A stretch of 64,000 nucleotides of DNA from Gammaproteobacteria bacterium (GTDB lineage Bacteria; Pseudomonadota; Gammaproteobacteria; Enterobacterales; Kangiellaceae), in contig JABXHY010000011.1 of assembly GCA_013373375.1 (NCBI GenBank), positions 1 to 64,000 on the forward strand, written 5' to 3'. The notes under the pieces were generated by a model that saw only the letters and a list, made by a program, of their open reading frames with translations, made no database searches and had not been told where the DNA came from. A program made the position numbers and the translations under genes. Positions 46,228 through 55,894 of the stretch are shown here, piece after piece. Position 1 is the first letter of the stretch, and each line of letters starts with the position of its first letter.

Positions 46228-47532
46228 CTAATTAAACAATATGCTTAAGATCAAGACAATTGCTGTCGCTATAGCAAATAAGATTAAATACATTACGCTT
46301 AGGGTGAACCATTTGAAAATGGTCAAAAACCAGTTTTGCTGATAAACCCTGCGTATAGAAATTAAAAAGTACACGGGTATCCAAAAGAAAATAACAACTT
46401 CTAAGAAACCGAAAATATGCCCAATGATGCTCACCAGCCAATTGCTTGAAACACTTAAAGAGTCATTGATAACTTCAAATAAAATTGCCAGCAGTATGGC
46501 TAAAAATAGAAAAGCGTGTCCATGAAAAGCATTAATTAAATGTTCAATGTAGTATCGCTTTGCAAAGGGGTAACAAACCTTCATTAGAACAGCAAACAGC
46601 GGCACTAATAGAAGCATAAGTTTTGGCACCAGCTCCAGTAAGTCACCGAAAAAATCTTCTCTCTCTTTTGGATCTTTTAAATTTTTTATGTTCTCGGTTA
46701 ATCGTTCGCTAAGTTGTTTGTTGTCTGCATCTGAAAGAAACGGAACGTTAGCAGTAACATTACCGTCAGATAACTTGATTCCAGTATCATCATTGTCTGA
46801 TGTTTTTGAGTCTGAGACTTGTTTTGCATCGGCCGAATTTATTTCCTCTTCTTCAACGCTCCTGTCGCCCTGACTTTCTGGTGGCACAGGAGGCTCAGGA
46901 ACAGAATCATTGGTTTGTGCATTGAGTAACTTAGTTTTCTCTTGCTCAGTGAGTAACTCTTTTGGAGTTTCAATTTTGTTTTCTGGGGCAGCAAATGCCA
47001 TTGCGTCATTAATAGTATCAAGTTTTTTTCGTGCCTTAATTCGCTCCTCTTCAGTTAGTTGTTCCAATGGTTTTTCTGACAGACTTTTTAAAATCTTTTG
47101 CTTTTGACTATCATCAAGATTTTCGCCGGAAATAACGGCTTCACCGTCAACTTTTATCGTCGGGGAATCGCCTGTTTTGTTAAGAACCCAAATTGCGAAA
47201 ATACAAAATATGCTGGTGAATAAAAACAACCTTAGTGGCGGTACATAATAAAATCGACGGCCTTGTACATATTCTCGAGTTAAAAAACCAGGTTTAAAAA
47301 AAAGAGCACTTAATGTACGCGCAGCACGAGAATCGAGACTAATAACATCTTCCAGCAGCTCATGAATCAGGGAGCCAAAAAAACGAATAATCGATTTATT
47401 CGGTTGGCCACATTGATGACAGAACGGGCCTGATAAAGGTGTTTCGCAATTCTTACATTTCTCTTCACTCTTTGAGCGTTCATTTTCCATTTGACTCTGA
47501 AGAGAGTTAGATTGTGTGCTTATGTTACTCAT
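46228..47532 (-). CDS. DUF3667-type membrane protein with zinc ribbon
   Basis: The 434 residues have an N-terminal zinc ribbon (two Cys pairs: 'CKNC' and 'CHQC', about residues 26-41), then 'RAARTLSALFFKPGFLTREY', one membrane helix (about 103-118), a long acidic hydrophilic insert (about 120-300) and four or five C-terminal helices. This matches the DUF3667 group, whose function is unknown. The insert is unusually long and rich in Glu, Asp, Lys and Ser. It converges on lipA. Confidence 0.75.
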   Translation of the reverse strand: MSNISTQSNSLQSQMENERSKSEEKCKNCETPLSGPFCHQCGQPNKSIIRFFGSLIHELLEDVISLDSRAARTLSALFFKPGFLTREYVQGRRFYYVPPLRLFLFTSIFCIFAIWVLNKTGDSPTIKVDGEAVISGENLDDSQKQKILKSLSEKPLEQLTEEERIKARKKLDTINDAMAFAAPENKIETPKELLTEQEKTKLLNAQTNDSVPEPPVPPESQGDRSVEEEEINSADAKQVSDSKTSDNDDTGIKLSDGNVTANVPFLSDADNKQLSERLTENIKNLKDPKEREDFFGDLLELVPKLMLLLVPLFAVLMKVCYPFAKRYYIEHLINAFHGHAFLFLAILLAILFEVINDSLSVSSNWLVSIIGHIFGFLEVVIFFWIPVYFLISIRRVYQQNWFLTIFKWFTLSVMYLILFAIATAIVLILSILFN

Positions 47533-47646
47533 CGATTAGCTCAAAATTGCAGTTGATTCAGTAATTAACAGTATTGTCACTTGCTAAGGCGCATTATCAT
47601 TAGTATAACCTAACTCGCAGCCATGGTTGATAACTAAGAAAATTTA

Positions 47647-48405
47647 ATGATCGAGCAGTTAACTAAAGACTTATTGAAGCATATAGAAGCTCATCCAGAA
47701 TGGGCTTTTAGCGTGGTGTTTGCAATCGCATTTTTGGAGTCTTTGGCTTTTATCGGAGTATTAATGCCAGGATGGCTATTGTTAGTTGGTGTAGGCGCTT
47801 TGGTTGGTGTAGGAGTATTGTCGTTTTATGACATGGTAGCGGCCATGTTTATCGGAGCGGTTCTTGGAGAAGGCTTAAGCTATTACCTGGGGTTTCATTA
47901 CCGAGATCAGATTAGACATTGGAAGTGGCTAGATTCGCATCAATCGGCACTGGAAAGAGCCGATCGTTTCATCCGGCGATACGGCGTAATTAGTTTAGTC
48001 GTTGGCAGATTCATCGGCCCATTACGGGCGATATTGCCTGTGATTGCCGGTATTTCTGGCATGAAGCAAAAGATTTTCTGGCTGGTTAACATATTGTCAG
48101 GACTTTTATGGGCTCCACTTTATCTAATGCCCGGAATTTTAGTTGGCGTCGCAGTCATCCTTCCCGAGGGAAGCAAAGAGGTTATGGCGATTTTTATTCT
48201 TGGTCAGCTTATTTTTTCCTGGTTGGCTAGAAGATGGTGGGTATTGGCTGATAAGCCAGATAACGAATCGATCAAGAAGCAATTAAAAACTCGCTCTATG
48301 CTCGCTCTGCTTTGTTGTGCTTTATTAATAGTCATCTTAATAAGTAGTTCAATAGGACAAAGTATTTTGCTTACCGTTTTGCAAGTTTTTTCTAAAGTTA
48401 CCTGA
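47647..48405 (+). CDS. DedA family membrane protein
   Basis: The 252 residues show the DedA/VTT pattern: 'FLESLAFIGVLMPGWLLLVG', 'GAVLGEGLSYYLGF', and 'VVGRFIGPLRAILPVIAG' followed by 'WLVNILSGLLWAPLYLMPG'. DedA proteins are inner-membrane lipid transporters or scramblases, linked to undecaprenyl-phosphate recycling and membrane potential. Exact substrate here is unknown. Confidence 0.85.
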   Translation: MIEQLTKDLLKHIEAHPEWAFSVVFAIAFLESLAFIGVLMPGWLLLVGVGALVGVGVLSFYDMVAAMFIGAVLGEGLSYYLGFHYRDQIRHWKWLDSHQSALERADRFIRRYGVISLVVGRFIGPLRAILPVIAGISGMKQKIFWLVNILSGLLWAPLYLMPGILVGVAVILPEGSKEVMAIFILGQLIFSWLARRWWVLADKPDNESIKKQLKTRSMLALLCCALLIVILISSSIGQSILLTVLQVFSKVT

Positions 48406-48428
48406 GCGTTTTGCCTAAGAGCTTTTTA

Positions 48429-49373
48429 ATGAGTGATCCTAAGTCATATCCAATAAATAAATATATAGCAGACATACTTTGGTGCATTAATTCTCCAACA
48501 TTAATCATCCACGATCATGATTTTTTCTCTGATCAACAACAAGCTGCGCTATTCTCAGAGCAAGTGAAATTTCAGATCGAGAATAACTATCAAAAATTTA
48601 TTATAATTCTCGATAAATATTTATCTAACTTAAAGACTAAGCGCTTGGGAGACAGGTTTGAGCTTTTTTGGTTAATTGCTTTTGAAGTTCATCCAGGTTT
48701 TCAGGTCGTCGAGCACAACCTACAGCTAGTACAGAATAAAGTTACTTTAGGTGAATTGGATTTAATTGTTAAAGATTTAATACACGATAAATATATTCAT
48801 ATCGAGCTTTCATGCAAATACTATCTAAGGGTCGAACAAGAAAGTAATCATGTCGGTCGTTGGATAGGTCCTGGGAAAAAAGATTTTCTTGACCGCAAAT
48901 TAAAAAAGACTTTTAACAAGCAGTTGTTGTTACCAAAACTTGATGCAGCAAAATCAATTTTAAATAACAAAAACTTGATTGTCGATGACTCGAAAGTGAT
49001 ATTCCGAGGACGCCTTTTCCTACCAAGCTCACTAACGATGGCGAGTCGAAAAGATATCCTTGAGAGCTATCGAAACAGGAAAACATCAGAGAAACAGTGG
49101 CTAGAAGGTGCCTATCAAATCAATGAAAACTGCAATCTTGGCTATTGGGGAACAGCAAATTGCCTAAAGGAATTTTCGCGGACCAATGAGTTGGATATAT
49201 CGGAGTGGCATTGGCTCACTAAACCAGACTGGTTTAGTGATTGCGTCGCTAACCCGAAAAAACTTACCAAACTAGATGTGCTTTATCCAATTCAGCTTAA
49301 GCATAATCGAACAGAAGACTTTTTCTTTCTTGTCGAAAAGGACTGGCTCGACCATAAGCTTTTAAAACGTTGA
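48429..49373 (+). CDS. DUF1853 family protein
   Basis: A 314-residue cytoplasmic protein of the DUF1853 family. The segment 'LGELDLIVKDLIHDKYIHIELSCKYYL' (residues about 110-138; shown here in parts 'LGELDLIV' and 'HIELSCKYYL') resembles the core of PD-(D/E)xK nucleases, with E/D-x(n)-E-x-x-K spacing. Nuclease activity is inference. The frame opens at a TTG (48411), but the ATG at 48429 has AAGAG eight bases upstream and is preferred. Confidence 0.75.
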   Translation: MSDPKSYPINKYIADILWCINSPTLIIHDHDFFSDQQQAALFSEQVKFQIENNYQKFIIILDKYLSNLKTKRLGDRFELFWLIAFEVHPGFQVVEHNLQLVQNKVTLGELDLIVKDLIHDKYIHIELSCKYYLRVEQESNHVGRWIGPGKKDFLDRKLKKTFNKQLLLPKLDAAKSILNNKNLIVDDSKVIFRGRLFLPSSLTMASRKDILESYRNRKTSEKQWLEGAYQINENCNLGYWGTANCLKEFSRTNELDISEWHWLTKPDWFSDCVANPKKLTKLDVLYPIQLKHNRTEDFFFLVEKDWLDHKLLKR

Positions 49374-49518
49374 TTAGTAGCGGGTTCAGCTATTTTAACG
49401 ATCAAGTTTCCTTCATAAACTTGTCAAAATTTTACGATCCTTTAGCCGAGTGTTTATTCATGCTGAAGGTTATGGGAGAATGCTAATATAAAGTTAAAAA
49501 CTGTATAGAAAATGCACT

Positions 49519-50340
49519 ATGAACTCGACCGATCCTTATAAAGCACCTAATTCTGATCAAGAGCCTCGTGATAACTCCACGGGGCAAGAAAGACAACTAA
49601 GATTAATGGCTCCAAGGAAAGTATTGCTGGGTCGGTCAGTTAGTTGGTTGATTGAAGGTTTTGACTATTTTAAAAAGTCCCCTGGCCCATGGATGTTAAC
49701 TATTGTAGTTGGATTTTGTATATTTCTGATGATGAGCACATTGACAGTCCTCGGCTTTGTCGTCAGTAACTTGCTGACCTATGTGTGGGTAGGTGGCTTA
49801 ATGTTGGGTTGCCACGCACAATATCAAGGTAAAACATTTGCAGTACAATACTTATTCGCTGGATTTAAGAAGCAGTTTCAAACGTTAGTTACTCTTTCAC
49901 TTGTAATGGGAGTATTGAATTTCATCGTCATGTATTTGGTTATAGGACCAATTTATTGGGATCTAGTGGTTGGAAGCGCTAACCCTTCACCAGAAGCGAA
50001 GGCTCTGATGGAAAATCCAATCGCACTCTCAGAAACTTTAATTTGGGGATTCGTTGCTACTCTACCTTTATTGATGATGTCGCTTTTCGCTCCGACGTTA
50101 ATTGTTATGCATAACGTTTCAGTTCTGAAAGCAATGCAATACAGCTTTCTAGGGTGCTCAGCAAATATTTTCACTCTTTTAATTTTTGGTATTTTAATTT
50201 CATTGCTGTATGTCGTCGCGTTAATACCACTGGCGCTGGGTTTGTTGGTTTTGATACCAACGGTTATATCAGCCCTATTTATCGCTTATAAAGATATATT
50301 CACGTCGCCTCATGTGATTAATGATCATATGGAAGTATGA
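49519..50340 (+). CDS. BPSS1780-like integral membrane protein
   Basis: The 273 residues have a polar N-terminus (1-40), then a pattern 'GRSVSWLIEGFDYFKKSPGPWM' and about six membrane helices. The arrangement resembles the uncharacterised BPSS1780/COG5473 group. No enzymatic motif is visible. No clear SD precedes the ATG. Confidence 0.55.
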   Translation: MNSTDPYKAPNSDQEPRDNSTGQERQLRLMAPRKVLLGRSVSWLIEGFDYFKKSPGPWMLTIVVGFCIFLMMSTLTVLGFVVSNLLTYVWVGGLMLGCHAQYQGKTFAVQYLFAGFKKQFQTLVTLSLVMGVLNFIVMYLVIGPIYWDLVVGSANPSPEAKALMENPIALSETLIWGFVATLPLLMMSLFAPTLIVMHNVSVLKAMQYSFLGCSANIFTLLIFGILISLLYVVALIPLALGLLVLIPTVISALFIAYKDIFTSPHVINDHMEV

Positions 50341-50384
50341 CGCATTTTTATAAATGCGAATGTAATCAGGCGATTACCATTATT

Positions 50385-50723
50385 TTAAAATGACCAATTA
50401 CTCTGAAAGACACCAGTCGCCAAAATTGAAGCGTTAAATATAATAAAACTGATTAACTTTCTGCTCCAGAATTGTAGATCAACTTTCCATGTTAAATAAC
50501 TCAGGGATAGTAACTGAGATACGCCCAAAAGTAGGCATACCCAACTAGCCGCTGCAGCAGGAGTATTCCAATAAGCTGCTAGTATTACAATTTGCACTAG
50601 CACTAAACTGAATAGATACCCTAAGGCGATATCTGAGCGTCCCTTAATCGCAAAAATTGCTGATGGGGATGCCAGTAAAACGACTGGGATAATTAACAAA
50701 CTGACAATTAAAAACAATTCCAT
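50385..50723 (-). CDS. Hypothetical small membrane protein
   Basis: A 112-residue protein with about four membrane helices and no recognised family. The frame starts at a TTG (50747), but the ATG at 50723 immediately before the first helix ('MELFLIVSLLIIPVVLLA') is preferred. It lies convergent to the BPSS1780-like gene, 45 bases away. Real but uncharacterised. Confidence 0.55.
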   Translation of the reverse strand: MELFLIVSLLIIPVVLLASPSAIFAIKGRSDIALGYLFSLVLVQIVILAAYWNTPAAAASWVCLLLGVSQLLSLSYLTWKVDLQFWSRKLISFIIFNASILATGVFQSNWSF

Positions 50724-50986
50724 AGATAAGTCGCTCAAAGTACTCAATAGATATTTGACTGCAGACTAAGACACGTCAGCAATCGATATTATAAAGGGTG
50801 ATTGTAACATATCTCACCCATTATTCTGATAAGTAAAGTATCGGTTCTAGAAATCGTAATTTAGAAGTCAAAAGCGAAAAGAGTAGAAAACAAAGTGATG
50901 GCTATATCTAATCATGCTTGCCTCCTATTTTTTCTTCGTTCTGGATCGTATATAGTCAAGTAACCGAATGTAATTGAGAATAAATT

Positions 50987-51997
50987 ATGCAGCTAATCGA
51001 TTTTTATCCTTTAATAATAGTTTTGTTAATTGCAGCCGTTGTCTTTCTATTAATTACATTCATTTTTAATCGAAGAATATCAAACAATTCTTCAGTAAAA
51101 TATTATCGACAATTAACTTACAATCTTTACCTGGTAATTTTATTAATCGCTGTTATTGCAGCCTCACCAATTGAAAGTGAGTTAAAAGGGCAGATTCTGA
51201 GTTTAATAGGTATTGTCATTTCTGGCGCAATTGCTCTGTCTTCGACAACTCTTCTGGGAAATACACTAGCAGGTGTTTTATTGAAAGTTACCAAGAGCTT
51301 TAGAAGTGGCGATTTTATTTCTGTCAACGATTACACCGGTAAAGTTGCCAGTCGAAGTTTATTGAATATCGAAATTCAAACATTTGATAGAGGCCTTATT
51401 TTTCTACCAAATGTTTATCTTATACAGAACCCAATGAAAGTTTTTCCGAAAAGCGGTTTGTTTATTTCAGTAGAAGTTTCACTTGGTTATGATGTGCAGA
51501 GAACAAAAGTAGAAAAAGCTTTGCTATCGGCAGCAGAAAAGTTAGGTATAGAAAACGCGTATGTAGAAATAAAAGGTTTGCTTGATTTTAGTGTGCAGTA
51601 CGCTTTGCATGCTTTAGTGACTAACCTGGAAAGCTACATGTCAATAAAGTCTAAACTGCATGCAATGGTAATTGACGAACTTCACCACAGTGACATTGAA
51701 ATCGTTTCGCCAAACTTTATGAATACTCGCGCACTTAGTGACACGCCGGTAATTCCTGAGTCTATTGAAGAAAAAACAGAACTCGAGAAAGCACTGGATG
51801 AGAATATTGATGCTATTATTTTTGATAAAGCTAATCACGCAGATAAACTCGAAGTTCTGCAACAGAAAAAAGAGCGAGTTTTAAAGTTATTATCCAAGGA
51901 GTCTGATGATAGCAGTCGAGCAGAGCGTCTTCGTTATAAATTAGAAGTAATAGACAAAGCGATCGAGAAAATCAAAAGAGAAATTGATCTTCATTAA
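50987..51997 (+). CDS. MscS-family mechanosensitive ion channel
   Basis: The 336 residues show two N-terminal helices (about 8-27 and 44-60), a pore-lining TM3-like stretch ('ISGAIALSSTTLLGNTLAGVLLK'; key part 'LSSTTLLGNTLAG') and the MscS beta domain with 'FRSGDFISVNDYTGKV' and 'LIFLPNVYLIQNP'. Residues about 255-336 form a charged coiled coil, which is not part of standard MscS. Releases solutes on hypo-osmotic shock, by family. Confidence 0.85.
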   Translation: MQLIDFYPLIIVLLIAAVVFLLITFIFNRRISNNSSVKYYRQLTYNLYLVILLIAVIAASPIESELKGQILSLIGIVISGAIALSSTTLLGNTLAGVLLKVTKSFRSGDFISVNDYTGKVASRSLLNIEIQTFDRGLIFLPNVYLIQNPMKVFPKSGLFISVEVSLGYDVQRTKVEKALLSAAEKLGIENAYVEIKGLLDFSVQYALHALVTNLESYMSIKSKLHAMVIDELHHSDIEIVSPNFMNTRALSDTPVIPESIEEKTELEKALDENIDAIIFDKANHADKLEVLQQKKERVLKLLSKESDDSSRAERLRYKLEVIDKAIEKIKREIDLH

Positions 51998-52049
51998 CAT
52001 ATTAGTTTTTATGAAAAGTGAATTTGAGTTTTAACCTGGAGACATAGTT

Positions 52050-52340
52050 ATGAATCGGTATCTTTTTTTAGTTTTGTTTGTCTTAATTTTAAATGAATCT
52101 TTCGCCGCTCTCCCACCCAAGTTTCAAAATATGAAAGATTTAGATGTAATGATAAATTTCGTGAAAAAGCACGATCGAGTGCTGTCCACATTAAGAAACA
52201 TCGATCTTGAGAAAAAAGTCGTTTATTTTGGTGATCAGTGCAAAGCTCAATTTAAACGTATTTCGTCGCCTAAACCAGAGGGATGGGTTGGGCCTGCAGA
52301 TCCACTTAAGTTTGATCGTGCAAACTGTTCAATTGAATAG
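52050..52340 (+). CDS. Small exported protein
   Basis: The 96 residues start with a signal peptide (about 1-19, 'LNESFAA') and have no recognised domain; two Cys (in 'GDQCKAQF' and 'RANCSIE') could pair in the periplasm. CTGGAG precedes the ATG with good spacing. It lies 52 bases after the MscS-like gene and may be cotranscribed. Confidence 0.6.
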   Translation: MNRYLFLVLFVLILNESFAALPPKFQNMKDLDVMINFVKKHDRVLSTLRNIDLEKKVVYFGDQCKAQFKRISSPKPEGWVGPADPLKFDRANCSIE

Positions 52341-52769
52341 CTTCAGATAATACCTCATCTCTAATATTCGAATTGGAAATCTTGCGCTGATCAATTAATT
52401 ATCAACGGAATAATTCCTGTGTCCGATATTATTTGTCCTTGATGCCCAGTTAATTTTCATTTCGCATTGTTGTTTTCGGTTGTGCTCTTTTTAGCTTTTT
52501 GAGCCCTAATGTTTTAATGCCTGATAAAATGAGCGAGTAACCGTGCAAGTTAAAGTGATTGAGCCAAGTGTTGATATCTGAATAATGTGATTTTTATAGT
52601 TAAATTTTCGTTTAGAACTATGAGATAATTTAAAGTTAAGGGAGATTCAGAGCATTAATATAATGGATCTGAAGTGCTTGAATGAATTAACTGTCTATGC
52701 GATATCTCGTTGTGAGTACTTTTCCCCCGAGTTATTCGTCTGTGAAAAATATGTGTTTAATAATTCAAA
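52341..52769. other. Intergenic region before the CadC/TolB-like regulator
   Basis: A 429-base gap. It holds a candidate promoter at 52571-52600 and a 39-codon frame (52663-52782) that runs into the next gene but has its purine-rich SD-like sequence too far upstream. No RNA gene or repeat was recognised. Confidence 0.5.
52571..52600 (+). promoter_or_regulatory. Candidate promoter of the CadC/TolB-like regulator
   Basis: TTGATA at 52571-52576 and TATAGT at 52595-52600 with an 18-base spacer. The leader to the GTG at 52770 would be about 160 bases. Confidence 0.45.
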
Positions 52770-54992
52770 GTGGCAACTGTGAATAAACGTTTTCGTGTTG
52801 GTGGCTGGGTCGTCGATTACAGCGGCAATCATTTGTCTAAAGATGGGCAGTCGATCAGGGTTGAACCATTGGCAATGGATACTTTATTGTATTTCGCTCA
52901 GCATCAAGGCGAAGTTATAAGCCGTGATGAGCTTATCGATAAGGTCTGGGGCGGCAAAATAGTGGGCGATCACGCTATTTATCGGATTATTAATTTATTG
53001 AGGAAAACATTAGAGCAGGGATCGTCTGAACCCATATTCGCAACAGTGCGAAAGAAGGGGTACCAGCTTGTAGCGCCTGTTGAGTTTTTAAATACAGAAC
53101 CTGCGATCAGTAATGACGAACTAGTAACTCCTATTATACAAAAACATGTTGAAGCTAAACTCGTGTCTCACAAGGATTCTGCGACTGAGTCTATTGAAGC
53201 TGCTTCCCTAGAGTCGTCGAGTGTCTCTGATTCTATATCGGAAACGCCAAAAACTTTTTCTATAAATTTTTATTTAATAGCGTCTATTCTTCTTTCTATT
53301 GCTTTAATTTCGACTTACTTTTATTGGTCGAAAGATTCTCAACCAATGTCTGAGCTCACGAAAGTAAGACCTTTTACCAATTTACTTGGAGAAGAAAAGC
53401 ATCCTGTCTATTCTAAAGATGGTGAGTGGCTTGCGTTTTCACACAGACCTGCTGCAAGCCAATACTGGCACATTTATGTCAAAGCTGTTGATCCTGTTAG
53501 TGACTCTTCCGTCATAAAACTTACTGACGGAGAATATATCGATGAGGCGCCTGCCTGGTCACCAGATGGTAATCAGATAGCATTTTTCAGGCATCAGCCA
53601 GGGAAATGCACCATTATGACCATAAAGTTTGATCGCAAGACCATCGATTCTCCCAAAGAGATTACAGATTGTGGTGGTCCCGCGCAGCTGAATGATCTGG
53701 CATGGAGTGCCAGTGGTGATGAACTTATTTTCTCGTCTTCTCGTTCGGATATAGAGCCATCAAAAATTTATCAATTTTCGTTGGTAAGTGGGCGATTAAC
53801 ACAACTCACAAACTCAGCAACAATTAAAGGTAAAGGAGATCTCAAACTCGCACTTTCTCCTGATGGGACAAAATTAGCTTATCTAAGGGATGTTGACTGG
53901 GGAAATTCGGAATTACATTTACTCGATTTAGAAAGCTTTGAGTCAGAATTGTTAATTGAAAACCTTGAGCGACTCAAGTCCGTTACATGGTCAAAAGACA
54001 GTTCCAAAATAATTTATGTGAGCGATTACAATCAACTCATGGCGTATTCGTTAAGAGATGGCACTCATCAAACGATTGCTCGTAATGTGCAGCGGATACA
54101 TTCGCCGAATAGTTCTCCGGTCAAAGATGAGGTTGCAATAGTAGTTGGGCAAAGTGCGATTGATATTTGGCAACAAAATATACAGGAGACCGAAAGTGGC
54201 GATAAATGGGAGTTACTAGATGCCCCCAACTCTTTTATTAGTTCAAGCGCTATAGATTATTTCCCGGTATACGCTAACAACTCGAATAAAGCAGCATTTG
54301 TTTCTCTTCGCTCTGGTGATATTCAGGTGTGGATAAGAGAAGAGCAGGGTAAAGAATATCCGGTAACTAATTTTAAAGATGGAAGAAGTATTAATCGGCT
54401 CCGATGGTCACCAGATGATCGTTATCTTTTAAGCGAGTCAAACAATCAAATATTTACCATCGATACAAAATTAAAAAATGCTGAAATATTGTTCAGTGAT
54501 GATGAGTGGCCCACTGTCGAGGTGCCAAGTTGGTCTGCAGATGGAAAGTCGATTTATTTTTCTTCCGATAAAGATGGAGAGTGGCAAATTTTTCGCTTGT
54601 CTGTTTCTTCGGGAAATGTTGTAGAGCAAATTACCAGTCTTGGAGGTTACTCTGCGCAAGAGTCTGAGAATGGAGAGTTTTTATACTACCTAAAATACCA
54701 TAAGCCAGGTCTATGGAAGTATTCGCTAACTGAAAAGACAGAAGAGCTTTTACAGGAAGACATCGATGTATACAGCCACAACGGCTGGTATGTGAGAGGA
54801 GATAATATTTTTTACGTGACTAATAATGTTGAAGCACCGGGGCTTTATGTAAAAGCCAAAGGTGCTTCGGTAGAAAGATTGATGCCTCTCAATCCATTTA
54901 TTCGAGCATTCGGACTATCTCCAAACAATGATAGGGTTATTTACCCAAAGATGTTTGAGAGTGAGTCTTCAATTTTATTACTTTCTCCTTAG
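52770..54992 (+). CDS. CadC/ToxR-like membrane regulator with TolB-type propeller
   Basis: The 740 residues begin with an OmpR/CadC-type winged helix (about 5-105; 'SRDELIDKVWGGKIVGDHAIYR' region and 'RKKGYQLVAPV'), then a linker, one membrane helix (about 164-187) and a periplasmic PD40/TolB-like beta-propeller (repeats such as 'PVYSKDGEWLAFSHRP', 'PAWSPDGNQIAFFRH', 'PSWSADGKSIYFSSD'). It should bind DNA while sensing something in the periplasm; no target is known. Start GTG 52770; GTG 52779 is possible. It overlaps the convergent small gene by four bases. Confidence 0.88.
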   Translation: MATVNKRFRVGGWVVDYSGNHLSKDGQSIRVEPLAMDTLLYFAQHQGEVISRDELIDKVWGGKIVGDHAIYRIINLLRKTLEQGSSEPIFATVRKKGYQLVAPVEFLNTEPAISNDELVTPIIQKHVEAKLVSHKDSATESIEAASLESSSVSDSISETPKTFSINFYLIASILLSIALISTYFYWSKDSQPMSELTKVRPFTNLLGEEKHPVYSKDGEWLAFSHRPAASQYWHIYVKAVDPVSDSSVIKLTDGEYIDEAPAWSPDGNQIAFFRHQPGKCTIMTIKFDRKTIDSPKEITDCGGPAQLNDLAWSASGDELIFSSSRSDIEPSKIYQFSLVSGRLTQLTNSATIKGKGDLKLALSPDGTKLAYLRDVDWGNSELHLLDLESFESELLIENLERLKSVTWSKDSSKIIYVSDYNQLMAYSLRDGTHQTIARNVQRIHSPNSSPVKDEVAIVVGQSAIDIWQQNIQETESGDKWELLDAPNSFISSSAIDYFPVYANNSNKAAFVSLRSGDIQVWIREEQGKEYPVTNFKDGRSINRLRWSPDDRYLLSESNNQIFTIDTKLKNAEILFSDDEWPTVEVPSWSADGKSIYFSSDKDGEWQIFRLSVSSGNVVEQITSLGGYSAQESENGEFLYYLKYHKPGLWKYSLTEKTEELLQEDIDVYSHNGWYVRGDNIFYVTNNVEAPGLYVKAKGASVERLMPLNPFIRAFGLSPNNDRVIYPKMFESESSILLLSP

Positions 54993-55189
54993 GGGCGAGC
55001 TACAGGTGGCTTTTTGTCACCGCATAATTGAGGAGCAAGAACACAAACCCACTCAGGTGGCTTTGTAGGCGGCTCCTCTGGGGTGTCGACGCTCTGCGGC
55101 GTTTCAATTGTGGTTGTTAGCGTTTCTTGAGCATTTGCCTTTGAAACCAATACCGAAAATAATAATACCATTATTGTTGTTTTTAACAT
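54989..55189 (-). CDS. Small exported Pro-rich protein
   Basis: A 66-residue protein with a clear signal peptide (1-20, cleavage after 'SKANA'). The mature part is about 45 residues, rich in Pro and Thr, with two Cys ('WVCVLAPQLCGDKK') that could pair. GGAG lies eight bases before the ATG, so translation is likely. No family is recognised. Confidence 0.6.
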   Translation of the reverse strand: MLKTTIMVLLFSVLVSKANAQETLTTTIETPQSVDTPEEPPTKPPEWVCVLAPQLCGDKKPPVARP

Positions 55190-55229
55190 CGATCTATCTC
55201 CAAAATATAAAAATTATACAGTGTTTATG

Positions 55230-55637
55230 TTATTGCTGTGACCAGCATTCTCTAGTTAAAACTTTATCTAAATCAACGACCGAAATGGACCTTACATTGG
55301 TAATACCGAACCTCTCATTGTATTGACCAATGACTCGAGAATGTTGAGAGTTGCAGGTTTCCCTAATCTGACTGAGTACTTCATTGGGCAAATTTATTAA
55401 GATTGAGTTTTCCGTTAGATGGTAAAACGCATCTTCTCTGTGGAAATATAAACGGGCTAACGTATCGAGTTTGAGATAGCCTTTGACGGAAACAGTTTGG
55501 CCTTGATATTTATTAGGTTCCTGAAATAGCTTTAGCAACGATATATGATTAACTGACGAATCAACGTTGGTGTCACTACAACTCAGAACAAATATTATCG
55601 AAAAGCAAACTATCAAGCTTAATTTGCGCAATATCAT
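55230..55637 (-). CDS. Predicted lipoprotein with OB-fold-like domain
   Basis: From the ATG at 55637 the protein is 135 residues with a lipoprotein signal 'IIFVLSC' (lipid Cys20). The following 'LFQEPNKYQGQTVSVKGYLKL' region resembles the OB-like modules of small periplasmic proteins. The frame opens 13 codons earlier (55676), which would place a polar tail before the signal peptide, so the inner ATG is preferred. Function unknown. Confidence 0.6.
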   Translation of the reverse strand: MILRKLSLIVCFSIIFVLSCSDTNVDSSVNHISLLKLFQEPNKYQGQTVSVKGYLKLDTLARLYFHREDAFYHLTENSILINLPNEVLSQIRETCNSQHSRVIGQYNERFGITNVRSISVVDLDKVLTRECWSQQ

Positions 55638-55894
55638 TGCAAGCTGTTCTCTTAATGATTGAATGTATGGCTGCAATTTAACTGAAAGATGCTAAAAAGG
55701 TTTAATGGAAAGTTAATGTTATTTTAATGCAATAAAAACCTATTAAAATCAATAAGGTACAACGTCAAAATTTGAAAGGTAATTTAACCTAAACAAGCTT
55801 TTCTGACTGTCTATAGTTAAGACTCCACTTCTTTTTGTGGAACTGAAGAAATCAAGTTGAAGCCGCTGAGAGCTGTTCTATGTCTAGTATTTAT

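Noticed and set aside
52663-52782. 39-codon plus-strand frame ending inside the start of the CadC/TolB-like gene
   Set aside because: The only purine-rich stretch is about 20 bases upstream of the ATG, too far for an SD, and the product has no recognisable feature.
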